DNA from: Xanthomonas arboricola
GTDB lineage: Bacteria > Pseudomonadota > Gammaproteobacteria > Xanthomonadales > Xanthomonadaceae
DNA: 57,254 nt
NCBI RefSeq assembly: GCF_003353015.1
Contig: NZ_QREM01000010.1
Coordinates: 278,150-335,403, forward strand
Reading direction: 5' to 3'
Part shown: piece by piece, positions 1-8,856 of the stretch
How the letters are laid out: every line of letters begins with the position of its first letter
How positions within the stretch are numbered: position 1 is the first letter of the stretch
Program-made: the position numbers and the translations under genes
The notes under the pieces: generated by a model
The model's database searches: none
What the model was told of the DNA's origin: nothing
Seen by the model: the letters and a program-made list of their open reading frames with translations, nothing else

Positions 1-240
1 CGCCCGGGTGCGCTCCTACACACAACGCGAGGCCAGCGAGCCACGCGGTGGGCTCATGCATTGTAGGAGCGCGCTTGCGCGCGATGTGGCGTTGCCGGGA
101 ACGCCCCTCACGCCCGGGTGCGCTCCTACAGACAACGCGAAGCCAGCGAGCCGCGCGGTGGGCTCGTGCGTTGTAGGAGCGCGCTTGCGCGCGATGTGGC
201 GTTATCGGGAATGCCCCTCGCGCCCGGGTGCGCTCCTACG
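1..240. repeat. REP-type palindromic repeat array, 110-bp period
   Basis: Two full 110-bp units (1-110 and 111-220) and the start of a third (221-240) are nearly identical. Each unit carries CGCTCCTAC near its start and the reverse complement GTAGGAGCG followed by CGCTTGCGCGCGATG near its middle, so units read as inverted REP doublets. GTAGGAGCG elements of this kind are common between genes in Xanthomonas and pseudomonads and are linked to RAYT (REP-associated) transposases. No RAYT gene is in the window. An open frame over this stretch is explained by the repeats and is not called as a gene. Confidence 0.85.
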
Positions 241-254
241 CACAGGCCCGACAC

Positions 255-917
255 TCAGGTCAGCGCGGTCATCACGCCACGCTGGTAGGCGGGCCGCGCG
301 CGCAGGCGCCGGTACCACGCCTGAAGATGCGGCAGCGCGGGGCGCTCGATCGGCATTTCGAACCAGGCGTAGATGAAGCTGCCGAGCGGGATATCGCCCA
401 TCGCAAACTGTGCGCCGGACAGATACGGCTGCTGCGCCAGGGCCGCATCGGCGCGTGCCAGCAGTTCGCCCGAGCGCGTCAGCGCCGCGGCGATGCGCGC
501 AGGATCGCGCTCGGGTTCCGGTGTGCGCAGCACGCCCCAGAACAGGTCGCGAAACACGCCGGCAAACGTCGAGGTGGTCCAGTCCATCCAGCGATCGCCC
601 AGCGCGCGTTCGGCCGGTGCCTGCGGATACAGGGCCGGCGCATAGCGCGCGGCCAGATAGCGCACGATCGCGTTGGACTCCCACAGCACCAAGGCGCCAT
701 CCTGCAGCGTCGGCACCAGCCCGTTGGGATTCAACGCGCGATAGGCGGGCGTGTCGTTACGACCAAACGCACCGCCGACTTCGATCGAGGTATACGACAG
801 CCCGGCTTCCTCCGCGCACCACAGCACCTTGCGCACATTGGTGGAGTTACGCCTTCCCCATAGCGTGATCGCGGCGTCTCCCGCAGCCGGTGGCGTTGCA
901 GCCTCCGCCATCGTCAT
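255..917 (-). CDS. glutathione S-transferase family protein
   Basis: A 220-residue cytosolic glutathione S-transferase-like enzyme, which would conjugate glutathione to electrophiles or reduce small substrates; the substrate cannot be read from sequence. The N-terminal thioredoxin-like domain spans about residues 16-95, with the cis-Pro motif region NPNGLVPTL and the glutathione gamma-glutamyl contact ESNAI (Glu80, Ser81). The helical C-terminal domain fills residues 100-215. Length is normal for the family. The start at 917 overlaps the stop of the upstream NYN gene as ATGA; a second Met two codons later is an alternative. Third gene of a tight three-gene unit. Confidence 0.9.
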   Translation of the reverse strand: MTMAEAATPPAAGDAAITLWGRRNSTNVRKVLWCAEEAGLSYTSIEVGGAFGRNDTPAYRALNPNGLVPTLQDGALVLWESNAIVRYLAARYAPALYPQAPAERALGDRWMDWTTSTFAGVFRDLFWGVLRTPEPERDPARIAAALTRSGELLARADAALAQQPYLSGAQFAMGDIPLGSFIYAWFEMPIERPALPHLQAWYRRLRARPAYQRGVMTALT

Positions 918-1735
918 TTCCCCGCTGCCGGCTTGGGCGTGGTGCGCGCCGGGCGCTTTGTGGAAGTCGCCCGCGTGGCGGCGGCCGCTGGCTGCGCTGT
1001 TTTCGCCCACCCGCCCTTGGGCGCATCGCGCACCCACAGGGCCTGCTCGTCCTGCTTGATCTCGAACAGGCCGATCGCGCGCACCAGGTCGCTGAGTTTG
1101 CGATAGCCGTAATTGCGTGGGTCGAACGAGGCCTGGTTGGCCACCTGCTTGCCCACCGCACCCAGATGCGCCCAGCCATCGTCTTCGCAGGCACTGTCGA
1201 TCGCATTGCGCAGCATCTGCACCAGCCGGGTATCGCCGCGCAGCGCGGTAGCGTCCTTGCGGCCGGCGGCGGTGTCGCTGGCCGCTGCCGCCTGCTCGCC
1301 CAGTGCTTCGACATAGGTGAACTTGGAACAGGCATTGACGAACGGCGCCGGGGTTTTCTTCTCGCCGAAGCCATACACCTTCATGCCATCGGTGAGCAGC
1401 CGCATCACCAGCGGAGTGAAATCCGCATCGCTGGAGACGATCGCAAAGCCATCCAGGTTGCGCGCATACAACAGGTCCATCGCATCGATCACCATCGCCA
1501 TGTCCGAGGCGTTCTTGCCCGAGCTGTAGGCAAATTGCTGGATCGGGCGAATCGCATATTCGTGCAGCGCCGCTTCCCAATTTTTCAGGTGCGGGCTCTT
1601 CCAGTTGCCGTAGGCGCGGCGCACGTTGGCCACGCCATAGCGCGCCACTTCGGCCAGCACCACGTCGATCTTGCCGGCCGGCGCGTTGTCGGCATCGATC
1701 AGCAGGGCGATGCGTTTGTCGGGATTGTCGATCAT
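914..1735 (-). CDS. NYN-domain protein with LOTUS/OST-HTH domain (LabA/DUF88-like)
   Basis: A 273-residue protein predicted to act on RNA. The NYN (PIN-like nuclease) domain fills residues 8-145 and keeps the acidic positions expected for metal binding: LLIDADN (Asp14, Asp16), SDMAMVIDAMD (Asp78, Asp84) and SSDADF (Asp103, Asp105). Residues about 165-238 look like a LOTUS/OST-HTH domain (KLSDLVRAIGLFEIK). A basic Ala/Lys/Thr tail (241-273) may contact nucleic acid. A GAGGAA ribosome-binding site precedes the ATG, which overlaps the upstream stop as ATGA. RNase activity is inferred from the family; targets are unknown. Confidence 0.85.
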   Translation of the reverse strand: MIDNPDKRIALLIDADNAPAGKIDVVLAEVARYGVANVRRAYGNWKSPHLKNWEAALHEYAIRPIQQFAYSSGKNASDMAMVIDAMDLLYARNLDGFAIVSSDADFTPLVMRLLTDGMKVYGFGEKKTPAPFVNACSKFTYVEALGEQAAAASDTAAGRKDATALRGDTRLVQMLRNAIDSACEDDGWAHLGAVGKQVANQASFDPRNYGYRKLSDLVRAIGLFEIKQDEQALWVRDAPKGGWAKTAQPAAAATRATSTKRPARTTPKPAAGK

Positions 1736-2265
1736 GGTGATTCCTCGAAGGTGTCGGCAGGGTCGGTGTCGCTTGCGGTGTCGCTTGCGTCGTCTGTTCC
1801 GGTGTCGTCGGCATCGGCCGATGGCAACGTATATTCGCTGCCATCGTGCAGGGTCAGCACGCCATCGCTCAGGATCTCGCGCTCGGCCCCGCCGCTGACC
1901 CAGGTGGCATGCACGCGGCCGCGGCCGCGATCGCCCTCCACGGTGAACACGAAATCGTCGGCGCCCGGCGCCAGACCGGTGCGCACCAGATCCACCCGCA
2001 TCGTGTGGATCCGGCCGATCCGTTCCTGCACCACGGCATCGTCCTGCAGCGCGGCGCGTGCCTGATCGGCAAACAGCGACCAGCCAAAGACGATCAGCCA
2101 ACCCAGCGCGCCCAGCACCACCATGCCGATCAGCACCACGCAGGCCGCCAGCCCGATCAGGCCGATCGTGACGCCACTGACCTGCCTTCCAGGCGTCCGT
2201 GCGGCAGCCGCTGCCATCGCGGGCGAAGGAGGTGGTGGTGGCAACGGTGGCGGTAATGCCGGCAT
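1732..2265 (-). CDS. membrane protein with possible Coa1-like domain
   Basis: A 177-residue protein and first gene of the ATGA-coupled trio. Residues 1-17 are Pro-rich, residues about 31-63 form a long hydrophobic segment (one or two membrane passes), and residues 66-150 form a soluble domain whose pattern (LQDDAVVQERIG, then VEGDRGRGRVHATW) resembles the cytochrome-oxidase assembly factor Coa1 fold. The C-terminus is very acidic, rich in Asp, Thr and Ser. The Coa1 resemblance is by eye and weak. Why it is coupled to an NYN protein and a glutathione S-transferase is unknown. Confidence 0.7.
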   Translation of the reverse strand: MPALPPPLPPPPPSPAMAAAAARTPGRQVSGVTIGLIGLAACVVLIGMVVLGALGWLIVFGWSLFADQARAALQDDAVVQERIGRIHTMRVDLVRTGLAPGADDFVFTVEGDRGRGRVHATWVSGGAEREILSDGVLTLHDGSEYTLPSADADDTGTDDASDTASDTDPADTFEESP

Positions 2266-2383
2266 GCGGTCACCAGATCGACGGGATGCGACATGATGCC
2301 GCAGGCGGGCCGCCTTCAGGCGTCATGTTCATTGCCGATGCGGCATGCTGATGCGCCCGCGTCATATTCCATCAGACCTGACG

Positions 2384-3676
2384 ATGACTACTTCCCCCTC
2401 CCAAGCTCCGCTGCACCTGGTCGTGGTCGGTGGCGGTTTTGCCGGCTTATGGGCCACCCGCGCGCTCGCTGATCCCGGCATCCGCATCACCCTGATCGAC
2501 CGCCAGAACCACCATTTGTTCCAGCCGCTGCTGTATCAGGTCGCCACCGCCGGCCTGTCGGCACCGGATATCGCCGCGCCGCTGCGCCACATCCTGCGCG
2601 AGCAGCGCAATGTCGAAGTGCTGCTCGGCGACGTCGCCGAAATCGCCCCGGCCCGCCGCGAAGTGGTGCTCGCCGACGGCAGCACGCTCGGCTACGACAT
2701 GCTGCTGCTGGCTACCGGCGCCACCCATGCCTACTTCGGCAACGATCAATGGGCCGAGCATGCGCCCGGCCTGAAGACGCTGTACGACGCGCTGGTGTTG
2801 CGGCGCAAGTTGCTGCTCGCCTTCGAGCGTGCCGAAGCCGAATCCGACCCGGCCGCACGCGCGGCCTGGCTGAGTTTTGCCGTGGTCGGCGGCGGCCCGA
2901 CCGGTGTCGAGCTGGCCGGCACGCTGGCCGAAATCGCCCGCCACACGCTCAAGAACGAATTCCGTCATATCGACCCGCGACAGGCACGCGTGCGCCTGGT
3001 CGAAGCCGGCCCACGCGTGCTGCCCTCGTTCCCGCAGGATCTCACCGACAAGGCGCGCAAGCAGCTCGAGCGTCTGGGCGTCGACGTGCACACCGGCACG
3101 CCGGTCACGCATATCGATGCGCTCGGCTACCAGCTCGGCGACACCTTCGTGCCTGCACGCACGGTGGTGTGGGCCGCCGGCGTGGCCGCATCGCCGCTGG
3201 CGCGCACGCTCGGCGTGCCGCTGGACCGCGCCGGCCGCGTGCTGGTGCAGCCGGACCTGAGCGTGCCTGGCCATCCGGAGATCTTTGTCGGCGGCGACCT
3301 GGCCTCGGTCCAGCAGGACGGCCGCCCGGTGCCGGGCGTGGCACCGGCGGCCAAGCAGATGGGCAAGCACATCGCCAAGGCGATCCGCGCCCGCCATCGC
3401 GGCCAGTCCGCGCCGGCCTTCCGCTATCAGGACTACGGCAACCTGGCCACCATCGGCCGCATGGCCGCCATCGTGCATGTCGGCAAGCTCAAGCTCTCCG
3501 GCATCGTGGCCTGGTGGTTCTGGCTGGCCGCGCACGTGTACTTCCTGATCGGCTTCCGCAACCGCTTCGTGGTGCTGGTGAACTGGGCGATGGCGTACTG
3601 GAGCTACCAGCGTGCCGCGCGCATCATCTTCGGCGGCGCCACCGACGACCCGCCGCCCAGCAGCAAGGACGGATGA
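2384..3676 (+). CDS. ndh: type II NADH dehydrogenase (NADH:quinone oxidoreductase)
   Basis: A 430-residue peripheral membrane flavoprotein that moves electrons from NADH to quinone without pumping protons. The FAD-binding Rossmann motif is VVVGGGFAG near residues 13-21, and the NADH-binding motif FAVVGGGPTGVELAG lies near residue 165. A second FAD contact, FVGGDLAS, is near residue 305. The C-terminal 70 residues are hydrophobic and aromatic, as expected for membrane attachment. Length matches E. coli Ndh. The ATG at 2384 aligns best with the family; in-frame starts at 2345 and 2351 would add up to 13 residues. Confidence 0.93.
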   Translation: MTTSPSQAPLHLVVVGGGFAGLWATRALADPGIRITLIDRQNHHLFQPLLYQVATAGLSAPDIAAPLRHILREQRNVEVLLGDVAEIAPARREVVLADGSTLGYDMLLLATGATHAYFGNDQWAEHAPGLKTLYDALVLRRKLLLAFERAEAESDPAARAAWLSFAVVGGGPTGVELAGTLAEIARHTLKNEFRHIDPRQARVRLVEAGPRVLPSFPQDLTDKARKQLERLGVDVHTGTPVTHIDALGYQLGDTFVPARTVVWAAGVAASPLARTLGVPLDRAGRVLVQPDLSVPGHPEIFVGGDLASVQQDGRPVPGVAPAAKQMGKHIAKAIRARHRGQSAPAFRYQDYGNLATIGRMAAIVHVGKLKLSGIVAWWFWLAAHVYFLIGFRNRFVVLVNWAMAYWSYQRAARIIFGGATDDPPPSSKDG

Positions 3677-3728
3677 CAGCGCCGCAGGCCGTACGCGATG
3701 CTGTGCGGCCTGATGCGACGGTTCGATC

Positions 3729-4343
3729 GTGACTACCCTCCTGTTCCTGCTGGATCTGCTCGGCACCTTCGTGTTCGCTCTCAGCGGCGCCACCGTGGCG
3801 GTGCGCAACCGCCTGGATCTGTTCGGCGTGCTGGTGCTGTCCTGCGCGGCGGCGGTGTCCGGCGGCATCGTGCGCGATGTGCTGATCGGCGCCACCCCGC
3901 CAGCGGCGCTGGTGCATCCGCAGTACCTGCTGGTCGCCTGCCTGGCCGGCGTGGCCGGTTTCTACTGGCATGCGGCGGTGGAACGGCTGCGCAACCCGGT
4001 GCAGCTGTTCGACGCGGCCGGGCTGGCGCTGTTTGCGGTCTACGGCACCAGCAAGGCACTCGACTACCAGCTCAGCCCGCTCAGCGCGACCCTGCTGGGC
4101 ATGCTCAGCGGCATCGGCGGCGGCATCGCCCGCGATCTGCTGGTGGCGCGCACGCCGGTGGTGCTGCAGGCGGAGTTGTATGCGGTGGCCGCGCTGGCCG
4201 GCGGCGGCCTGGTCGCGATCGGGCACGTGCTTGAGGTGCCGCAGGCCTGGTCGCTGGCGACCGGCGCGCTGGTGTGTTTCGGGCTGCGTTTCATGGCCAT
4301 CCGCTACGGCTGGCACCTGCCGGTGGCGCGCCTGCCGGAGTAG
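3729..4343 (+). CDS. TRIC/YadS (UPF0126) family membrane protein
   Basis: A 204-residue inner-membrane protein with about seven hydrophobic helices. It has the two-fold internal repeat of the trimeric intracellular cation (TRIC) channel family, shown by matching glycine kinks VSGGIVRDVLIG and GIGGGIARDLLVAR. Bacterial homologues include E. coli YadS; a potassium or other cation channel role is known only for a few relatives. It uses a GTG start 53 bp after ndh and may be co-transcribed with it. Confidence 0.88.
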   Translation: MTTLLFLLDLLGTFVFALSGATVAVRNRLDLFGVLVLSCAAAVSGGIVRDVLIGATPPAALVHPQYLLVACLAGVAGFYWHAAVERLRNPVQLFDAAGLALFAVYGTSKALDYQLSPLSATLLGMLSGIGGGIARDLLVARTPVVLQAELYAVAALAGGGLVAIGHVLEVPQAWSLATGALVCFGLRFMAIRYGWHLPVARLPE

Positions 4344-4437
4344 CGCGGGCGGCCGCAGCGCGGTCGATCATCGGCGAACGACCACGACGAACAACCACGC
4401 GTCTTCGGACTGGACGCAGCACCGGCACCCCACATGC

Positions 4438-4463
4438 AAACGGCCCGGAAAACCGGGCCGTTT
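4438..4463. terminator. bidirectional intrinsic terminator
   Basis: Perfect stem CGGCCCGG / CCGGGCCG with a short A-rich loop, flanked by AAA on the left and TTT on the right. It lies between the convergent TRIC-like gene and rpoH and could stop transcription from both sides. Confidence 0.8.
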
Positions 4464-4490
4464 GTGCAACACCTGCAGCATGATCGACGA

Positions 4491-5366
<876 letters not shown>

Positions 5367-5392
5367 AGGGCACCATCTTAGCAGTCGAACTA

Positions 5393-5420
5393 TTGGACTG
5401 CCGGGTACAGGAAGAGTTCC
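5393..5420 (-). promoter_or_regulatory. sigma-E (RpoE)-type promoter of rpoH
   Basis: On the minus strand GGAACTC (5414-5420), a 15-nt spacer and GTCCAA (5393-5398) match the RpoE pattern GGAACTT-N15-17-GTCNNA that I recall for Xanthomonas. Transcription would begin near 5386, giving a leader of about 20 nt before the rpoH ATG. This would couple envelope stress to the heat-shock regulon, as known in other gammaproteobacteria. Confidence 0.7.
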
Positions 5421-5547
5421 CAGCGTTCCATTTATAGGACGTTCGGGGTTTTTGCATCGCCGGCGTTCTACGGCATATCTCCCGAATTTGGACACTTACG
5501 CTACCACCGCCGCCCTGCGCAGGCCGTGACAGACACGTCGCGAAATG

Positions 5548-5567
5548 GAACGGCGCCAGCGCCGTTC
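5548..5567 (-). terminator. hairpin overlapping the ung stop codon
   Basis: GAACGGCG / CGCCGTTC is a perfect 8-bp stem with a CCAG loop (plus strand), and one arm includes two bases of the ung stop codon. Only a weak U-rich tail follows on the minus strand, so termination is probable but not certain. Confidence 0.5.
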
Positions 5568-6300
5568 AGCCGCTGGCCGAAGTGGTGTCCAGCGCGTTAC
5601 GCGGCGGCAGCGACCAGTCGATCGGGCCGAGCCCACGCCGCTGCAGATGCTCGTTGGTCCTGGAGAAATGCTGGCAGCCCAGGAAGCCGCGATGCGCCGA
5701 CAACGGCGACGGATGCGGGGCCTTGAACACGCGATGGCGCGCCTGGTCGATGACCTTGCCCTTGGACTGCGCATAGCTGCCCCAGAGCAGGAACACCAGG
5801 CCTTCGCGCTCGCGGTTGAGGGTCTCCACGACATGGTCGGTGAAGCCCTCCCACCCCTTGTTCTGGTGCGCGCCGGCGCGGCCCTGCTCCACCGTCAGCA
5901 CCGCATTGAGCAGCAGCACGCCCTGGCGTGCCCACGGCATCAGGTAGCCATGGTCCGGCCGCGCGATGCCCAGGTCGCCCTGGAGTTCCTTGTAGATATT
6001 GAGCAGCGACGGCGGCACCGGCACGTCGGGCAGCACCGAAAAGCACAGCCCGTGTGCCTGGCCTTCGCCGTGATACGGGTCCTGGCCCAGGATCACCACC
6101 TTGACCTGCTCGAACGGGGTGGCGTCGAAGGCCGCAAAGATCTGCGGACCCGGCGGGAACACCCGCGCCCCGGCCGCCTTGCGCTGGCGCAGGAATGCGG
6201 ACAGTTCCTGCATCTCCGGGCGCAGCAGCCAGTCGCCCACCCGCGCCTTCCACGACGGTTCCAGCTGGATGCGCGCTTCGCCTTCAGCCACGTCGGTCAT
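5566..6300 (-). CDS. ung: uracil-DNA glycosylase (family 1)
   Basis: A 244-residue base-excision repair enzyme that removes uracil from DNA. It carries the catalytic water-activating loop GQDPYHG with Asp74 and the minor-groove loop [10 protein letters not shown] with His196, both diagnostic of family 1 enzymes. The uracil-binding [10 protein letters not shown] motif sits near residue 130. Length is slightly above E. coli Ung (229). Its ATG overlaps the stop of the upstream response-regulator gene as ATGA, so the two are probably co-translated. Confidence 0.96.
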   Translation of the reverse strand: MTDVAEGEARIQLEPSWKARVGDWLLRPEMQELSAFLRQRKAAGARVFPPGPQIFAAFDATPFEQVKVVILGQDPYHGEGQAHGLCFSVLPDVPVPPSLLNIYKELQGDLGIARPDHGYLMPWARQGVLLLNAVLTVEQGRAGAHQNKGWEGFTDHVVETLNREREGLVFLLWGSYAQSKGKVIDQARHRVFKAPHPSPLSAHRGFLGCQHFSRTNEHLQRRGLGPIDWSLPPRNALDTTSASG

Positions 6301-7139
6301 AGCGTGACGGCCTGGTCCTCGAGCCGTGCCAGGCGCAGCTGGAACAGCACCTTGGTCACCAGCAGACGTTCTTCGATGGGTTTTTGCACCAGATCGTTGG
6401 CGCCGGCGCGCAGCAGGTCGGACTGGTTGCGCGGATTGGTGTCGCCGGTCATCACCAGCACCGGCAGGCGACGCTTGCCGTAGGCGAAATCGATGCGGAT
6501 GCGCTCGACCACGTCGCGGCCGTTGAGTTCGCCCTTCAGGGTCACGTCGGTCAGCACCACGTCGATGCGGCGCTCGGTACGGCCCAGCGATTCGGCGGTG
6601 AGCAGCGCGAAGGCATCCTCGGCGGTGAGCACATGCACCACCTTCAGGCTCTGGCGCTCGAGCATGCGCTTGGTCGCCTCGGCCACCACGCGGCTGTCCT
6701 CGATATACAGCACGGTCGCGCCGACCACCGGCTCGGGCTGCACATAGCCGCGGATGAAGGTCGCCAGGGCTTCATGGCCCAGCGCCTTGTCGAAATAATC
6801 GGTGACGTATTCGGTGAAGCGACGCTCCACCAGATGCTGCTGCGCGTCGCCGGAGACCACGATCACCGGCACATAGGCCTGGCCGGCCGCCTCGCGCACG
6901 CTGCGCGCCAGGGTCAGGCCGTCGCCATCGGGCAGCGACAACGAGGTGGTGACCAGATCCACCGCACCGGCTTCCAGTGCCTGGCGCGCCTCGGCGATGC
7001 TGGAGCAGCCGATCACCTGCACATTGGGCAGGTCGCGCTGCAACACATCGGCGATCAGCTTGCGCACCAGCTTGGAGCCATCGACCACCATCACGCGCGG
7101 CGCATCGCTGATCAGGTGCTTGAGATCCGGTGGATGCAT
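6297..7139 (-). CDS. response regulator with two receiver domains, no output domain
   Basis: A 280-residue protein made of two CheY-like receiver domains. Domain 1 (about 14-130) is degenerate: the position of the phosphate-accepting Asp is Ser66 in [14 protein letters not shown], and only one Asp (Asp20) remains of the usual acidic pair. Domain 2 (about 140-270) is intact, with Glu147/Asp148, phosphoacceptor Asp198 in VVLTDV and Lys253. No DNA-binding or enzymatic output is present, so it probably signals by protein contact. It lies between ftsX (8-bp gap) and ung (ATGA overlap). The partner histidine kinase is not in the window. Confidence 0.88.
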   Translation of the reverse strand: MHPPDLKHLISDAPRVMVVDGSKLVRKLIADVLQRDLPNVQVIGCSSIAEARQALEAGAVDLVTTSLSLPDGDGLTLARSVREAAGQAYVPVIVVSGDAQQHLVERRFTEYVTDYFDKALGHEALATFIRGYVQPEPVVGATVLYIEDSRVVAEATKRMLERQSLKVVHVLTAEDAFALLTAESLGRTERRIDVVLTDVTLKGELNGRDVVERIRIDFAYGKRRLPVLVMTGDTNPRNQSDLLRAGANDLVQKPIEERLLVTKVLFQLRLARLEDQAVTL

Positions 7140-7147
7140 GGCAGGCC

Positions 7148-8098
7148 TCAGGTCTCGGTGGGACGCGTCTGGCGAAGGAAATGGCCGGTCACCAGCCAGG
7201 CCCCCAGCCAGCCCAGGACCAGGGTGCCGACCAGCACCATCGCAGAATGCAGCAGATCCAGCCCGTGCAGGGTAAAGGAACTGCCGTAACTGTCGGCCAG
7301 GCTCGCCAACGGCGCGCGCAGCGCCAGCCCGGAGACGGCGATCAGCGCCAGCGCCACGGCGCCGGCACCGAGCCCGTACCAGGCCCCCAGATACAGGAAC
7401 GGACGCCGGATGAAGCCATCGCTGGCGCCCAGCAACTGCAGCACGCCGATTTCCTCGCGCCGCGACTGGATATCCAGCCGCACCGTATTGCCGACCACCA
7501 GCACCGCGCCGATCCCCAGCAGTGCCGACAGCACCTGCACCAGCCGCTCGCCGAAACGCAGCCAGCCATCCAGGCGCTTGCGCCACAGCGCGTCATGCTG
7601 CACCTGGTCGGCCTGCGGCAAGGCCTGCAGCGCACCGGCCAGTTGCGCATCGTCGGCCGCATCGGTCGGGGTGACGATCAACAGCGTCGGCAGCGGGTTG
7701 TCGCCGAGCGCATCGATCGCCTCGTCGAGCTTTGCGCTCTCGCGCAGCTCGGTCAGCCCCTGCGCTGGCGTGCGCAGCGTGACCCGGGCAACGTCCGGGC
7801 GCGCGCGCAGTTCGCCGGCCAGCGCCTGCGCGGCCTCGGCGCCGATCTCGACCTTCAGGAACAGGTTGATCTCGCGCGACTGCTGCACGCTGCCGGCCAG
7901 CAACTTGACGTTGTCCAGCGCGATCGACAGCCCCAGCGGCAAGGCCAGCGCCAGCGCCATCACCACGATGGTCAGCAAGGTGGCCCAGGGCTTGCGCATG
8001 GCACGGCCCAGGCTGAAGGCGATGCTGTGCAGGTGGTGGTCGATCCACACGCCGAACCGCGAGGGGGCGACGGCTTCGGTATTGGCGGGCTTGCTCAT
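7148..8098 (-). CDS. ftsX: cell-division ABC transporter permease FtsX
   Basis: A 316-residue inner-membrane protein of the divisome. With FtsE it controls periplasmic murein hydrolase activation (through EnvC in E. coli). One transmembrane helix lies near residues 38-60, followed by a periplasmic domain of about 110 residues and then three more helices from about residue 185. The cytoplasmic N-terminus contains HSIAFSLGRAMRKPWAT, typical of FtsX. The start codon overlaps the ftsE stop as ATGA. Confidence 0.94.
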   Translation of the reverse strand: MSKPANTEAVAPSRFGVWIDHHLHSIAFSLGRAMRKPWATLLTIVVMALALALPLGLSIALDNVKLLAGSVQQSREINLFLKVEIGAEAAQALAGELRARPDVARVTLRTPAQGLTELRESAKLDEAIDALGDNPLPTLLIVTPTDAADDAQLAGALQALPQADQVQHDALWRKRLDGWLRFGERLVQVLSALLGIGAVLVVGNTVRLDIQSRREEIGVLQLLGASDGFIRRPFLYLGAWYGLGAGAVALALIAVSGLALRAPLASLADSYGSSFTLHGLDLLHSAMVLVGTLVLGWLGAWLVTGHFLRQTRPTET

Positions 8099-8781
8099 TC
8101 GGCCAGATCCTGCGGCGAGATGTCGTCGACCAGCCGGCCGTGGTCCAGGATCAGCACGCGCTTGCGCATCTGCTTGAGCAGGGCCAGGTCGTGGCTGACC
8201 ACCAGCACGCTGGTACCGCGTGCCGGCAGCTCGGCGAACAACTGCATGATTTCGGCAGCCAGCGCCGGATCCAGATTGCCGGTGGGCTCATCGGCCACCA
8301 GCAGGCGCGGCTCGCCGACGATGGCGCGGGCGATGCCCACGCGTTGCTGCTCGCCGGCCGACAACTGCGATGGCAGCGCCTTGTCGCGATGGGCCAGACC
8401 GATCCGCTCCAATGCCGAACGCACGCGCTTGCCGATCTCGGCACGGCGGGTACCGCGCAGGATCAGCGGCAAGGCCACGTTCTCGGCGATGCTGCGGTCG
8501 TTGAGCAGACGGTGGTCCTGATAGACCGCCCCCACCTGGCGACGATGCAGCGGAATCTGCCGGCCGCGCACCTTGAGCAGGTTGCGCTCGCCCAGCAGCA
8601 CCGCGCCCTGGCTGGGACGCTCGCTGAGGTGGATCAATTTGAGCAGGGTACTTTTGCCGGCGCCGGAGTGGCCGGTCACGAACAGCATCTCGCCATCGGC
8701 CACTTCGAAGCTGACATCGGTCAGCGCCTGGTGGCCACCGGCGTAGTGCTTGCTGACGTTGTCGAAACGCAGAACGGTCAT
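8095..8781 (-). CDS. ftsE: cell-division ABC transporter ATP-binding protein FtsE
   Basis: A 228-residue ABC ATPase. The Walker A motif is GHSGAGKST (residues 37-45), the signature is LSAGEQQRVGIARA (about 139-152) and the Walker B motif is LLVADEPTGNLD (about 158-169). Length is normal. It forms the cytoplasmic half of the FtsEX complex with the overlapping ftsX. ftsY, its partner in E. coli, is not here. Confidence 0.96.
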   Translation of the reverse strand: MTVLRFDNVSKHYAGGHQALTDVSFEVADGEMLFVTGHSGAGKSTLLKLIHLSERPSQGAVLLGERNLLKVRGRQIPLHRRQVGAVYQDHRLLNDRSIAENVALPLILRGTRRAEIGKRVRSALERIGLAHRDKALPSQLSAGEQQRVGIARAIVGEPRLLVADEPTGNLDPALAAEIMQLFAELPARGTSVLVVSHDLALLKQMRKRVLILDHGRLVDDISPQDLAE

Positions 8782-8856
8782 CCGGCGATTATGCCGGAGC
8801 GCCAGCGCTTGCGTCGCATCGCCGGAGCCCGGCGATGCGACGCAGGCCGCAAACGA

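Noticed and set aside
8..376. A 122-codon open frame at the left edge
   Set aside because: Made mostly of REP repeat units and antisense glutathione S-transferase sequence.
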